From contig OZ005617.1 of the NCBI GenBank assembly GCA_963930655.1, forward strand, positions 6,078,501 through 6,142,500: a stretch of DNA of 64,000 bases, given 5' to 3'. The notes below the pieces were generated by a model. That model did no database searches. It worked only from the letters and a program-made list of their open reading frames with translations, and had not been told where the DNA came from. Position 1 is the stretch's first letter; each line of letters opens with the position of its first letter. The position numbers were made by a program, and so were the translations under genes. Of the stretch, positions 33,750 through 46,221 are shown piece after piece. Origin of the DNA: Myrica gale (Eukaryota > Streptophyta > Magnoliopsida > Fagales > Myricaceae).

Positions 33750-35049
33750 TGAATCTACGTCGAACAAGCAAGTGAAAATTAGCACGCCTCAGATTGAATT
33801 TACCCAAATAATGCAGACATTACATAACCTCTAGCTGGATCTGTAGTCACTTTCTAACCGTACGAAAAAAATGTTGATATAGCAGTCAACTATTTCAACA
33901 TTGTCTAGTGAAAGCAAAACTTGTACAAAACTATTTCAACATTGCCAGAATCCAAATTCTCAAAGGAGCCAGAAAAGGCAACAAATAATTACATTTAATT
34001 ACAGCCAAAACTGGAAGATGTAATGTGTAGTTAGCAGCTAGATCAAAATGGTTTAAGATTCTTGGATATCTGTAGCACAAAACTATCGGTCACTGTTCTT
34101 CACTTCTCTTTTTTTTTTTATAGCCCAAACATGTTCTGAGCCTTCATTTACTGCACCATTGAACTGAGAAACAACTCATTTTCCAGTTCTTCACTAAAGT
34201 AATTAATACTTGCCAATAGTTACTCTTCATCAAACACACATCAAAATGCTCCTCTGATCTGATTTACTCGAGAATGGATTATACCTTCATGGAAAATGAA
34301 TCATTTGAATTTATGTGTAAAGGGTTGCCTGGAACTGGTGGTCATTTTGTCCGTGTCGAGTGAAGTTATATGTCAAGTATTGTTTTGTTGATGGTAGACC
34401 CGTCATTGTTCCAAACCATGTGTACTGCTAATAAAGATGTTTTTGTTGTATATGGCTAATCTCTGTGGAGTAACAAAGTACTTCAATATTTCTGGTTGAG
34501 TGAAAGTTCCACACAACATGTTGGCACTGGTGATATCATTTTTATAGTCTCATCCTTGTGGAGAGTTGAATGAAACACATGCAAATCAGAATTGCATGTC
34601 AACAACAATCTAACACCGAAGTCTATATGCTCCTACTTGCATCAAAATTGCAGCAGATGTGAGCAGTAGGCTCCTACTTGCATCAAAATTCTACACAATA
34701 CAGTGACTGAGTATTAAATCTAACAGGGTTGCTATAATCTGCAACTAACATAGTCCTACAGTCCACAAATTCCACTTCAAATTCACAAGTTAAAGATGCA
34801 TCACAGTCCTACACAAATGCAGTCTAAACAACAGTTTTACAATCACAATACAGATTTGTATCACAAACAAACCGATGTATGATGAAGTCCGACTTTATCT
34901 TAGGAATAAATCTGAAATAACATCACATTACAATCCGAATAAAATACTCTACTTAGAACATAGTTCAATTATCAGCAAATGTTTGTGCAAACAACACACC
35001 AAGCTCCAATAGTAGCAGAAACAGTACAACACTACTTCAAGTTGACAAC

Positions 35050-35981
35050 CTAAATTCCACGTTTTTCCTCGGGGACCCTCATTAATGTTTGTCTGAAGGT
35101 GGCACTCTCAGATATGCGTTCCAAGGCTTTGACGATGGCGGCATCGTCAGGAGGAGGGTCAATAGCATAGAGTGCATCAACGCAGTCATTTATGAGATTA
35201 GTGCGGGACACGGAAGAACTCTCAATCCGATCAGTCTTAGCCTTTAAGTAATTCTGAGATACCTCGTCCCAGGAGTCTTTCATAGCGTCCCTCTCCCGGG
35301 ACTGCGTCTTACGTTGACCACCACCCGAAGGCACGGGAGATGGGCGCTTCCGACTCCCCATTGCAGGGGTGTAAGGAAGAGGAGTGTCCCCATCCGTCAG
35401 GTCTATGGTTACAGACCGAAGGCGTTCACCTTCGTTGAGACGTCGCTCTTCCAATTCCGATGAAGGGCCTTGTGCCATTGAACGGTGCATGAGGCCATTG
35501 GCAGTGCTGCCGGCAAACATATATGCTAGTTCGTCATAGTGGTCTAACCCGTGCCCCATGAATCTCACAAGAGATTTGTCCTTCTGCAATACGGAAGTGC
35601 ACATGTTACACTAGCGTAAATTAAAACTAACTTCCGTCGGAAAAGAAAAAAACAAAATGTGAAACTCACAGTTAGTACTTCGGTCCACTGTGAGACATCC
35701 GCAACAACGGTTTTGTCAGTCTTATTCCAACCAAACCCGGTCCTTTTCTTTAAGTCGTTGAATGTGACATACTCTCTACGCATATTTTCAACCTTCGTCT
35801 TAATTTTGGCCGCATCCATCTGTGGGATATCAACCTTCATGAAATCGGCTATACGTTCGTAGTTCGACACTCCTAGTTTGCCATCTTTGACAAGATTTTT
35901 GCGGAACTCTTCCATGCAAAGTTCTACAAGCCTCGACACACGATTCGGATCTTTCCAAAGGTCTTTGTTGGCTTTAGACAT
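35050..35981 (-). CDS. Harbinger ORF1, Myb/SANT-like DNA-binding protein
   Basis: Two exons on the - strand, 35981-35670 and 35583-35050, joined in phase across a GT-AG intron, give 281 aa. The N-terminal 100 residues match the Myb/SANT-like domain of plant transposon ORF1 proteins: LWKDPNRVSRLVELCMEEF, then FNDLKKRTGFGWNKTDKTV and QWTEVL. The C-terminal half is basic and rich in Ser/Arg (SRKRPSPVPSGGGQRK), ending in helical text. Known role: in PIF/Ping-type elements ORF1 binds element ends and partners with the transposase for mobility. It is upstream of the transposase and on the same strand. No internal stop was seen, so it appears intact. Confidence 0.82.
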
Positions 35982-36003
35982 GACAACCTAATGGAGAATA
36001 AAA

Positions 36004-38170
36004 AAATAAAGTCCCTTAAAAAAAGAACCATTATGCCCTCCAAACAACAGTCAAATTTACTGATTTAACTTCTATTATGCATGTCAATAAACAAAACTAC
36101 AATTTAGCTATGATACGATAACAGAAGGGAAAAAAGGACATTCACGTCAGATCCTTCTATCATAACACACACGGATTTAACTTACAAATGAAGTACCAAT
36201 TGTGAGGTGAATTATTCCGAAGATTAATTCAGTACAAGACATACCGTTTGTCGATGAGACGCAGTCGAGGACGATGGTTCAATGTCAACAATCCTTGCCT
36301 TCCCAGACCTAAGGTAATGGCGCTGCACATCGGTGTAAAAAAACACCGAAGTCAATAAATGGTTTTGATAAATGCTGCACAATGTTCTGACAGCACACAA
36401 TAAAGTACATAGCTTCAAAATGAATGCCACACAATGAAACGTTTGAAAAAAGGACTAGCAACTAAATACCAATGAAAGGTTTGAAAAAAAAAACTTCTGC
36501 CGTTGATTGCATTAGACTAAGGGTTCTTATTTCCCTTCTGTTTCTGCTCAGTTATTTCTTTCAGGTTTCTATAAGATAAAAACCGAGATCCATCAATAAG
36601 GTTGGACAAATCTAAGTGAAGATCAGTTGATTATGCAGTGAGTATTTACAATTTCAGACCAGCAACTAAATACCAATGTTATATCATGCTTGTTGGCAAC
36701 GCTCAAGGGGAATTCCAACCACCACAGGGTCTAACAGTAACAGACACACAATTCAGGCTTCTAGCTATGCAGGAAACCCAGCATTTCCAGCAAATTTGGG
36801 CATGACAGCACACAATAAAGTAAATAGCTTCAAAATGAATGCCACACAAACGGACCATGAAATCAAGAATCACATCAGGACATCCCATATCAGAAGTACC
36901 AGAGAATTACAAGATCTTCTCCATGATATTGTCTCACAAATTGTTCCCTAAAACACAACTAGGGTTTTGAGGATTGTAGAACCCAAAATCCAAGTACCAC
37001 TATTTAGGAAAACAGATTTATATCTATGTATAGGCTCTCCGAGGAAAAAGCACCCTCACATTACCGGGGTACAAAACAAACTGTTATTTTGAAGTCCCAT
37101 TAGCAAGTTCTCAATTTGTCCCCATAGATTTGAATCCGTCTTTTGGGTCAAGATGAGCATGTAGAAACTCAAAAAGAATAATAAGCACTACAGATAGTTA
37201 AGGTGAACCAAGCATGATTGCGTCCAGTAAATTTACACCGAAGCAAAAAAATTATTGATCCAAGGAGATAAGAGAGCCCTATATTAAATGCATATGAAAA
37301 CGAAGATTTAGCAATACGATAGATCTCCTCCAACGTTCAAGTCCTTGCATTGAAATCTCAACAATGAAGAAAATGACACTTTCTCTAACCCCCTCATTGA
37401 AGTGGAACTCCCAGATCTGGGGTAAAGACAATGCGAAGCCACATTTTACATTTCGAAAGCTCTATCAGCTTATAAAATCCACTCTATTTTCAAACAAGAA
37501 TAGAAAATGAATTGATCAGAAGAAAACCATTTTGAACAATCAAATTCGAATGATTCGGCATCAAAACCACAAAACCCCAAGACACCCAGAAATGCCCATT
37601 GAACCGGATCCAGGAAATTCTGAGCAAAACCCACAACAGAAACTCGAAGAGACAACAATTAGGGATAGGTTAACTATTCGAATCTGCGAATATTGTCTAC
37701 AATAGGTCCATACTCTTGTTGAAACTAATTTGCAACAACATTAGTTACAGCAAGAATATAAAGGGGAACCTGACTGCGAAAACACTGGCGGGTGAGAGGC
37801 GCCGTGACTGAGGACTTGTTCAAGCTGGAGCTCTTCGAACGTTTGGGGGTCTCTCCTCTCTTGCGTTCCGCTCTCCCTTCGACAGCGTTTGAGATCTCTT
37901 TTGCAAATTTCACTCCATCGACAACAGCTGCAGGCGCCGGTCTTCTCATCCTGCCGTTGCAAATGTACGATTGACAGAGGGCGGGTCGTTTCACGCGAAC
38001 AGGGGAGGAGGGGAAGGTCGATGGAGACTCGGGAGAGATGAAAGTCTTCGTTGGTCAGAGAATGCGGGGTGAAATCTCCGTCTTACCCCTCAACCAACTT
38101 TCAAGCAAACATAACATCCGGCCTTATCGTCATTTTGGCTTATTTTCGATTTCCACGTTCTGAACCATGG
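36004..38170 (-). other. Harbinger upstream region, no certain gene
   Basis: Contains an open frame on the - strand at 37725-37994 (starts MKRPALCQSYICNG) in a GC-rich patch, which could be a leader exon of ORF1 or captured DNA; I do not recognise it. The rest is AT-rich and non-coding. Confidence 0.3.
36389..36850. repeat. Dispersed direct duplication of about 50 bases
   Basis: GACAGCACACAATAAAGTA followed by ATAGCTTCAAAATGAATGCCACACAA occurs at about 36389 and 36804. A second shared string, AGCAACTAAATACCAATG, occurs near 36457 and 36661. A local segmental duplication inside the Harbinger element. Confidence 0.75.
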
Positions 38171-38381
38171 GACCCACGTGTTTCTCATAACCCCAGTTTA
38201 ACCTTTCACTTTTCTCCTCTTTAAGTTTTCGTGGAGGATATGTTAGTAAATTAACATCCTTGTATGAAGGGCATTATGGGAAGCATTTACGACGAATCCT
38301 GAAAAAAAAAGTCCATCTCGCCGAACATGAAAATTTTTCAATTCAAATCCTACGAATTTCATCAAACCGAACATCACCTTG

Positions 38382-38867
38382 GTTTGGTTACGTTTAGTTT
38401 GGTTTTGAAAATATTTTCTGTGTTTATTTTTTTTGAAGTAGTGTAGATTTTTTTAAAATTAGTAAAAAATTTGTTAAAAGTTGTTGAAAAGTGTAAAAAG
38501 TTATTAAAATTGATAAAAAAAATATTTGAATGGATGAAAATGTGGTTTTTGTAAAGTTTTTGAAAACAAAAATAAACATAGACAAAATTTTAAAAAATTC
38601 AACGTAGATTTCAAACTTTTCAAATAAATTTCAGTATGTTTAAAAAAAATTTAATCAAATATTCTCTTTCAATACTTATCACCATATATTTTTATTAAAT
38701 TTTTTTATCAAATCATATATTTTTAAGCCTTTTATAAATTTCAATAAAAATTAATTTATTATCAAATAACTTTTAAAAATTTCACGTTGCAATCAACTTC
38801 GAAAATCTCATAAATTTAACACAAACTCTAATAACTTCAGAAAAAAATTCTATCAATTATTATATCT
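38382..38867. other. AT-rich spacer, no gene seen
   Basis: Strongly AT-rich, with repeated TTGAAAA/TTTTCAA-like text; no borders or frames recognised. Confidence 0.3.
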
Positions 38868-38876
38868 TTATAATTT

Positions 38877-39204
38877 GGGAAATATGCAATTTGGTCATTA
38901 GGTTTATAGCACGCTAACGATTTAGTCACTATGTTTCATTTTTTTACTATATGGTCACTGAGAATATAAAGTTGTGACGATCTGGTATTTCTGTCAAACA
39001 TCCGTTAATTTTTAACGGAATAGAATGCGGTCGACCGCTACAAGAACCGGTCGACCGCTATTCCGGTTAAAAATTTAACGGAGGTTGACGGAAAGACCAG
39101 ATCGTCACAACTATATATTCTCAGTGACCATATAGTAAAAAATGAAATCTAATGACTAAATCGTCAGCGTGCTATAAACCTAGTGACCAAATTGCATATT
39201 TCCC
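38877..39204. mobile_element. Fold-back MULE MITE, 328 bp
   Basis: Begins GGGAAATATGCAATTTGGTC and ends with its complement GACCAAATTGCATATTTCCC. The arms extend over most of the element, with the centre near the two TCGACCGCTA copies around 39030-39060. The 9-base duplication TTATAATTT lies at 38868-38876 and 39205-39213, the hallmark of Mutator-like insertion. Confidence 0.9.
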
Positions 39205-39239
39205 TTATAATTTTGCACCAAATTTCAATATATTTTTTT

Positions 39240-41209
39240 GGAAAATTTCATTTTTAGTCACTAGGTTTTGACTACTTTTACGATTTGGTCACTAGGATTT
39301 TATTTTTTACTTTTAGATCATTGAGTTTGTCACCTAGTTATGATTAGGTCCTTCTATTATTTTTTCGTCTGATCTTTTAACGGCAGCTCAATCATGTCAG
39401 CACTTTTTCTCCATGTCATCCCCACTTTCCATGTCATCAGCCGTCATTTAACACTTTTCTCTCAAAACGACAAGCAGTTTATGGGTAAATGGAAAGCTGA
39501 ATGAACCGATCCCTTATGAAGCAATACCATCGAATGGAAGATGCAAAGCTGAACGAACTACTCATCATTGATCCCTTCTGAAGATGAATCCATTGCCCCA
39601 ACCAAACAACAATGGCCATCATTGCCTTTGTCTTCAGAATGTTTCCATTGCAGTGCAATGGAGCTCAAGCAGCAAGGTTCCTAGATATTCTGTACTAGGG
39701 CAAACAAATTGCTAGAAAGGTGGAGACAGAGGGGGGAAGGCAAGAGAAAATACGCTGGAGGGGGAATAAAGACAAAATGGTGGAGTTTCACTAAATGAAA
39801 AACATGGTGCACTTTGTGACAAAAACATTGTTCAGAATAGGGCTGAACAAAATCGGATCGCAGACCGGACCAGACTGCAAAATTGGACCGGATTTGTGGT
39901 CATATTGGTCCAAATCCAATCCGGGACCAGACCGGACCGGATTTATTAATATGAATAATAAATATTTTTAAAAAAAATTATTTTTTTATACAAACTTAAA
40001 ACTAGAGAAAAAGAGAGAGAGAGAGAGAGAGAGACGTGTGGGGGGAGATAGAGAAAAGAGAGAGGGTGAGAGAGAAGAGATAGAGGTGATGGAGAGAGAG
40101 AGAGAGAGAGAGAGAGGTGCTGGGGAGAGAGACATAATGAGGGGGAGAGAGAGGTGAAATGTGACAAAGAGATGAAAGAGATGGAGAGGGAGACAAAGAG
40201 GTGAAAGAGTGAGAGAGAATGAGAGATAGAGTTGAAAAATTCAATTTCTAAAAATGATCTCCTTAACATTTATACTAAAGTTCTTAACAAATTAATAATT
40301 TCCAAATTTAAAGAGAGAATTAGGGAATTTAAATTTAAATTCACATGGAAATAAATTAATTCACCTAAAAGTTCTATCTCTATTACCCAAAAATTCTTAA
40401 TTTACATTTAAATTCTTAATTTGCATTTAAAGAGAGTGAGAGTGAGAGTGAGCCAAGAGGGTAGTGGAAGAGAGAAATTTTTTTAATAAATTAATAGTTT
40501 CCAAATTTAAAGAGAATTGAGAAAATTCAAATTCAATTGGAAACAAAATCACATCTAAAAATTCTCTCCATATCACCAACAATTCTTAGGGGATATTCGT
40601 TTCTATGATAATATGATTTACGAAAATTTACATTTAAAGAGTTCAAATGGAAAAAAAAATCAAGTTTGGATTGACTATCTCTCATATGAGATATATGGTG
40701 TCAGAAATATTATGCAAATCATATTTAGGAAGAAGAAAAAAAACCGGTCTGGGCCACTTATAAGTGATCCAATTGGACCGGACCACTTGGTCCAGTCCTT
40801 CAATTTAGGCACAATCATAAATTCGGTCCGATCGGATTAATCGGACCGAATTTTCGGTTGTGCAGCCCTAGTTCAGAACATTGGCTTTGCCAATTCGATG
40901 GGAATTTGATTTGTGATTGAAACGATGCACTTTCACTAAATGATTGGAAATGGTGCACTCCATTTTTAGCCATAAACTGCTTGTCGTTTTGATAGAAAAG
41001 TGTTAAATGACTGATGACGTGAAAAGTGGGGATGACCTGGAGAAAAGAGCTAACGTGTCTAAGCTGCCGTTAAAAGATCAGATGAAAAAATAACGGAAGG
41101 ACCTAATCGTAACTAGGTGAAAAACTCATTGATGTAAAAGTGAAAAATAAATCCTAGTCACAAAATCGTAAAATTGGTCAACACCTAGTGACAAAAAATG
41201 AAATTTCCC
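39240..41209. mobile_element. MULE-like element with hAT inserted, about 2 kb
   Basis: Left end GGAAAATTTCATTTTTAGTC and right end GACAAAAAATGAAATTTCCC form inverted repeats that continue for about 130 bases (gtcactaggttttgac-type text and its complement). The target duplication is blurred by poly-T on both sides (TATTTTTTT versus AATTTTTTA). Interior outside the hAT insert has short non-coding sequence that itself forms a second inner inverted repeat around 39440-39560 and 40890-41010. Confidence 0.7.
39838..40870. mobile_element. hAT element with CCGGACC ends, 1,033 bp
   Basis: Begins TAGGGCTGAACAAAATCGG and ends TTTTCGGTTGTGCAGCCCTA. The 8-base duplication GTTCAGAA lies at 39830-39837 and 40871-40878. 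Same terminal family as the elements at 12498 and 26080. The interior includes a long GA-rich low-complexity tract (about 40005-40220) and no transposase. Confidence 0.92.
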
Positions 41210-41502
41210 AATTTTTTATTAAAAAAATATATCAAACCATCTTTTTCTCTATACATTTTTTCCACAAACTCCAATAAAACTACTCTACAATCACATATTA
41301 TTAAAAATTTCCATCAAAATTTTTACAACCTTAATAAAACTCCAATCTATATAAATATTCACACTACTATCAAATTTTGTACAAATTTGAAGTTTTTTTT
41401 GCTACCGAACATCAATGCTCTATTTTAATTCTTATCTTTACTTCCCTGATTAATTATGAGATTTTGTAGCTTATTTCTTATCTGAATTTATATTATTTTT
41501 TT

Positions 41503-43024
41503 GAGAAAAATTCACTTTGCACCCCTGAATTTTGGGGTCATTTTTAAGTTGCACAAACTTTTATCGATTTTATTAGATCAGTACATCAAAATTTATGTTT
41601 ATGTTGATTTCCACCCTGAACCTCAAATTACCGTTACTTCTCATGGCAAACCAACCACGTGCTGTCCACGTGATAACTTAATGATTTCATTTCCCGTTTT
41701 GCCCTCGTCTCCTTCGGTGTTCTCATCACGTGGGGAGGAGAGATAGTGTGTGGTAATCAAAAAACCTGTGATGCCCATGTGGGGACCTTCATGCAAACTT
41801 CAAATACTTTTGCCCCACAGGCAATCGAAGCAGATCTACGAGGCTCAGAGAATGTAATTTTGCTTTCTTCACCGTTGGGCAGTGCATGAACTAGTTGACT
41901 TGTCTCGATAATTTCGTTCTTGATATGATTCTCCAGGAGCTGAAGATCAATGTCACAAAGCATAAGATTCTAACATCTCAGACAATACTGCGGCCTGCGG
42001 CACCTTCGCCATCTCCAGCTTCACCATCAAGGGCAAGCGTTGCATTGCATCTATATACTATATATGGGTGGATGGTGGCTATTCTCGGCAATCGACATCG
42101 TTGTGATGATCATGGTTTAATGTTGAAATATTTCAGTGAAGTGATTTTCTTTTTCCTTTTGTCAGTCCTTTTTCAGTTTCCCTGTTCTTTCCCAAATATA
42201 TTTTTTTATTCGTTATTTTTTAATGACCTTGGTTTATTTTTTGTCTGAAAATATTGAATGTAAATTGTATATTTGCATGGAACAAACGGAAATGGTATTT
42301 ATCGTTGGACACCAGAGGCAGAGAGGCGCAAATTGTTGTATGGTTAAACAGACGCCTGTATCAACGTTCTCAGTTTACGAGGACAAAACAGTGACACGAG
42401 GCATAAAATACTGGAAGACGGTCGTTTTTAGGATGTTAGATTGTACGTGGACGAATAGTTACCCTGTTTTCAAAAGGCTAACTGTGCTTTTTTTTCGTTT
42501 CCTCTTATGACCCCGTGAATATGTAAGGTGCATGGGGCACATTTTGTCCTCCCAATCTTCTTCCAATTTGGTCATAAGCTTTAATACGAGGCCGCTAAGC
42601 TCCATAGCCACAAAACCTATAAATGATCTCACGAGAAGTGTCTCCAAAGACCAACTTTTCCATTAATAAAGCATTGGCTCCCATTTGATCTACCAAACAA
42701 CCAACAACTTAAACAACCTATACCTTTTCTTTTGCCTGTAAACTTGTTTGATATATACCAATAACTTAAACAACCTATACCTGTAAACTTATTTGATATA
42801 TATATAGTAAATAACAAAGAAACAAGAAGACTGGCATTGGACAATTAGCTTGCGATTTGCTAGGTTCTTAGAAGAAGCAAAAATGGAAAGACGACAAAGT
42901 TCAGGGGTGGAAATCAACATAAACATAAACATAAACTTTAGAATACTGATCTAACAAAATCTATAAAAGTGGGTGCAACTTAGAAATGACCCCAAAGTTC
43001 AGGGGTGCAAAGCGAAATTTTCCC
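41503..43024. mobile_element. MULE with 120-bp inverted repeats, 1,522 bp
   Basis: Left end GAGAAAAATTCACTTTGCAC, right end GTGCAAAGCGAAATTTTCCC; the inverted repeats run about 120 bases (41503-41625 and 42899-43024). The 9-base duplication TATTTTTTT lies at 41494-41502 and 43025-43033. The interior (41640-42890) has short frames only, none recognised, though its base composition is less AT-rich than the flanks and it could include captured DNA. A local repeat of ACTTAAACAACCTATACC occurs near 42708 and 42764. Confidence 0.88.
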
Positions 43025-43033
43025 TATTTTTTT

Positions 43034-43805
43034 TATAAATCCTAATAATTTTTTGTGTAATTCTTTCAATTATGAAAGAATAGTTACAATTGATGATGCT
43101 TAACTGAAATTTAATTCCTAAAATCCCAGTTTCTCTACACAGTTACTTTACCAAGTCCAACTCAATTCATTATTTTTCTGGTGAATTGGATCATAATTTT
43201 CTTTCTTTTTATGTATTTTTTTAATACAAATTTAACAATTTTTAGATCAGCATTGGTATAATTCTCATATTCAATGGATTAATTTTTTTGAGTATTGACT
43301 ATTCTATCGCATTTTATATGACTTTCAAACTGAAACGCTGGTAATTATCATAATAACTGGCTATCCAATTCTGGATTTTAAAAGCAGCAATTAGTCTCAA
43401 ATTACTGATATTTTACAAGTGGCATTAACTAATAGGAAAAGTTAGGAATTTTTCCAATCACTTCTCAAATCTCTCTTTTTCTTGTTTAATTATGTCTACA
43501 GTTTTTGTGGTATTAACTTTTAACAAATCAATCATTAGAGTACAATTTTGAACGGGCTTGTCATGTAGTTAATCGACTAATGGAAGAACGACATGTAATC
43601 ACGATTAAGATGTCCATTGTCGAAATTAGATAGCATATCTTGAATCTCTGTTATTGAGTTAACTTTTAGTGTATGAGCTGACTTTATGTTTGAAAAATTG
43701 ATCACATAGACCGATGTTCAAAGTTATACGACTGATTTGATAAAAATCAATATAGTAGGATCTATAATAGTAATTAAACTTTTTCTTATCTTTATTAAGC
43801 ATCTT
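43034..43805. other. AT-rich spacer between two MULEs, no gene seen
   Basis: No frame longer than about 60 codons and no repeat structure recognised. Confidence 0.35.
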
Positions 43806-44079
43806 TTTATTTTTGGGGTAAACTCGTAGTTAGCCCCATATCTTTGGGGGTAAAATCAAGTTACGATCCTTATTTTTCAAACCAACAATTTGATAGCCAT
43901 ATGTTTCAAAATCACTCAATCCTCGCTCCCCCGTTTAAATACACTGTCAAATGAGACGATTTTTTGTGCACATGTGTCTCACCTGTGTCTACTCCACCCA
44001 AATTGACGAATCTGCCCTCAGTAAGTGTGAGATCTATCTTTCCCATCTCTCGCACGAACTCAGCTCCCCCAGCAGAGAT

Positions 44080-44880
44080 CATTTCGGTGCCATTGAAATT
44101 CTTGCAACAGAGTTATCCAACCCTTTATAATAATCTTTTGCAAGTTCGACCCGCCCTCCATATTCTTCATGCGAGCTTGAATAATGATCGCATGGTTGCT
44201 GGTTCTCTTTTGAAATCAATACCAGGTAGTACTTCCCCAGATCATGAAGAAAACCCGTCGGAAGAAGCACTAAAGCTACTGTCCGACAGGAGAAAACATG
44301 TAGCTTCCTGGGTCCAAGCTGCATTGGCAACTAACCTATCATTTTTTCTGTTTTTAGCAAAGAACCTACCTTGACTCAAGCTCCAACTCCAACTCCAACT
44401 CCTTGCCAACCAACCTATCACTTTCGCAAGGAACTCCTCGACAGCTAGGAGATGTACGTCAGCCATCAGTCAGAAGCCGCAGGCCCAACCTCCAGTAGAG
44501 TGGGTTAGAGCCTTAGAGGAAACGACCTTGGTGAGGCTGTTAACTTGACTGAAATATTGCAAATGCAGTCCCATAAATGGTTTTTGGGATTTGTGGATAG
44601 ATTCTTGGATGCTGATGTGGACACCTCAGCCTTGTCAGATAATGGTCAGATAGCAGGGATGTTTACTCAGCTCAAGAGCGTGAATGACTAGCTGGACAAG
44701 ATTGGATCAAGCGAGGATGAAGGCGAATTGCCACATATTTCAGCAGAGAGAATTGACAATTTAAGCAAGAAGATTTATGAGTATCTTCTTACCCATGTCG
44801 AATCAGCTGCTGCGACACTTAGTGGTGGTTCACAATTATCGCCCCAGATCCAAACAACAGAAACGAAAGTTAGAAGGTGA
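44080..44880 (+). pseudogene. Captured fragment of a plant gene, DUF936-like C-terminus
   Basis: The + strand reads [20 protein letters not shown], then [20 protein letters not shown] and ALATNLSFF. In another frame it reads [20 protein letters not shown], then [19 protein letters not shown] and [15 protein letters not shown]. These look like the helical C-terminal end of a large plant family (my best guess is DUF936), broken by stops and frameshifts. It sits between the left inverted repeat of the MULE and the copia insertion point, consistent with transduplication of host DNA. The family name is uncertain; that it is a gene fragment is more secure. Confidence 0.5.
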
Positions 44881-44893
44881 CTCTGGTTTAAGC

Positions 44894-45458
44894 TGATAGT
44901 TTATATGCGGAATTAAACTATAAACAAACAACATGTTTTCAACAAAACATCATCCAGGATTTATGATTACAATTTCGGATTCGATTCCATACCTGACACG
45001 GGAATTTAGGAATCTACAAACCTTAAGCCGCTTTACGATCCAATCCAAAACTCCAACAATTCAGAACAGCAACTCAGATGTGTTGCCTCCTAAGGGATTT
45101 ATGTCACTCTTTCGTTATTGGGATTTTCTTAATAGGTTCTGATGGTCAACCCCTTGAATATAACAATTATATTTATAGGCCTTGGAAAAACCCTAGAAAG
45201 AGCATGAGACATAGGATCCTTAGGGATCTCAAATTCCAGCCGTAGGATAACACTGAAGAACTCTTCTTCTAATACAATTAGGGCTTCTACTAATTACAAT
45301 CAAGTCCATCAACATATTGTAATTGACCCCTGGAATTTAAGATTATTGCAAATATGCCCCTTTTACATACAATTAATTCCTTCCACCATACTATATTCCA
45401 TATGAGATATTAGGACCGAATTAATCAATTTGGTTATCGAGGGCACATAATTCTAACA
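44894..45458 (-). repeat. Copia 3' LTR
   Basis: 565 bases. Relative to the other LTR it shows G/A, A/G, G/A, T/C, T/C and C/T differences. It is the 3' LTR because the element is coded on the - strand. Confidence 0.95.
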
Positions 45459-45473
45459 ATCTCCCACTTGCCC
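45459..45473 (-). promoter_or_regulatory. Copia polypurine tract
   Basis: Read on the - strand, GGGCAAGTGGGAGAT lies directly before the 3' LTR, where plus-strand DNA synthesis is primed. Confidence 0.75.
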
Positions 45474-46221
45474 TCAGAACCAAATATCACCGTCATGTCC
45501 CTATCTCATGTAAACTTGATTTCTTAGTTCATAATTCAGTTGGACCACAAAATAATTTTGAAATATATATCATATACTTTTATGTATTCATAAAATAGTT
45601 TTGTAAAACACTCCGGCCGGATTCTTTTGGTCCAACTCTTTCATGAACACTAACTGAATATACTGTCTTTCTAAAAGACTGGTGGATTCCTTGTTGAGCA
45701 TTCATACCACTCAATCATCACGCACACAACCCAACATGTCCAGATATAGTCCTGAATGAACATCACCGGTTGACAATATCAAAGCTGTGTACACAATTCA
45801 TGAATAAATACAAACCTCTCAGGTTTAAGGACAATACTGAATTGTGATAGAACAACCTTTAACCTGACAGTGATCATTTCCAAAAGGTGTTCTTAATCGG
45901 ATCCTGTTCAGTGTATGTACTTGTTACATGACACTCACTCTTTTGCTTAAGGTCATACCTCAATGATGGAATCAATCATTCTCCGCACAACAAGTGTAGA
46001 CTTTATGTTACAAAAGTCTAGAACAATTTCAGGCTTACAAGGAACTGAAAAATCATTATTCCCTGCCTTTGATTCATTAATCTCTAGCATGATTTTTCTA
46101 CAATGTTACCTGAACAAATTTACATACATAACATCTCATGTTACGTATAAACCCATAACAACAATAAATATATGTGAGAAACAAATAAACTTTTATTATC
46201 ATATAATAAAGAAATAAAACG

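Larger units (their letters stand above)
31360..38378 (-). mobile_element. PIF/Harbinger element with transposase and Myb-like ORF, about 7 kb
   Basis: Left end GGTTATGTTCGTTTTGAAG and right end (reverse) GGTGATGTTCGGTTTGATG are imperfect inverted repeats that continue with TGTAGGATTTGA / CGTAGGATTTGA. The flanking triplet is TTG on both sides (31357-31359 and 38379-38381), 3 bases like Harbinger though not the usual TWA. Both element ORFs are on the - strand: a Myb/SANT-like ORF1 (35050-35981) upstream and a DDE transposase (32241-33749) downstream. 33.8-35.0 and 36.0-38.0 kb hold no other recognisable gene. 37780-38000 is GC-rich and may be the promoter region. Confidence 0.8.

Noticed and set aside
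39946-40269. A 107-codon minus-strand ORF rich in Ser-Leu
   Set aside because: It is the complement of a GA-rich low-complexity tract inside a hAT element; no domain and composition-driven.
42223-42510. 95-codon ORF in the MULE at 41503
   Set aside because: Considered as captured gene, but nothing recognisable and no splice-consistent neighbours; left as non-coding cargo.
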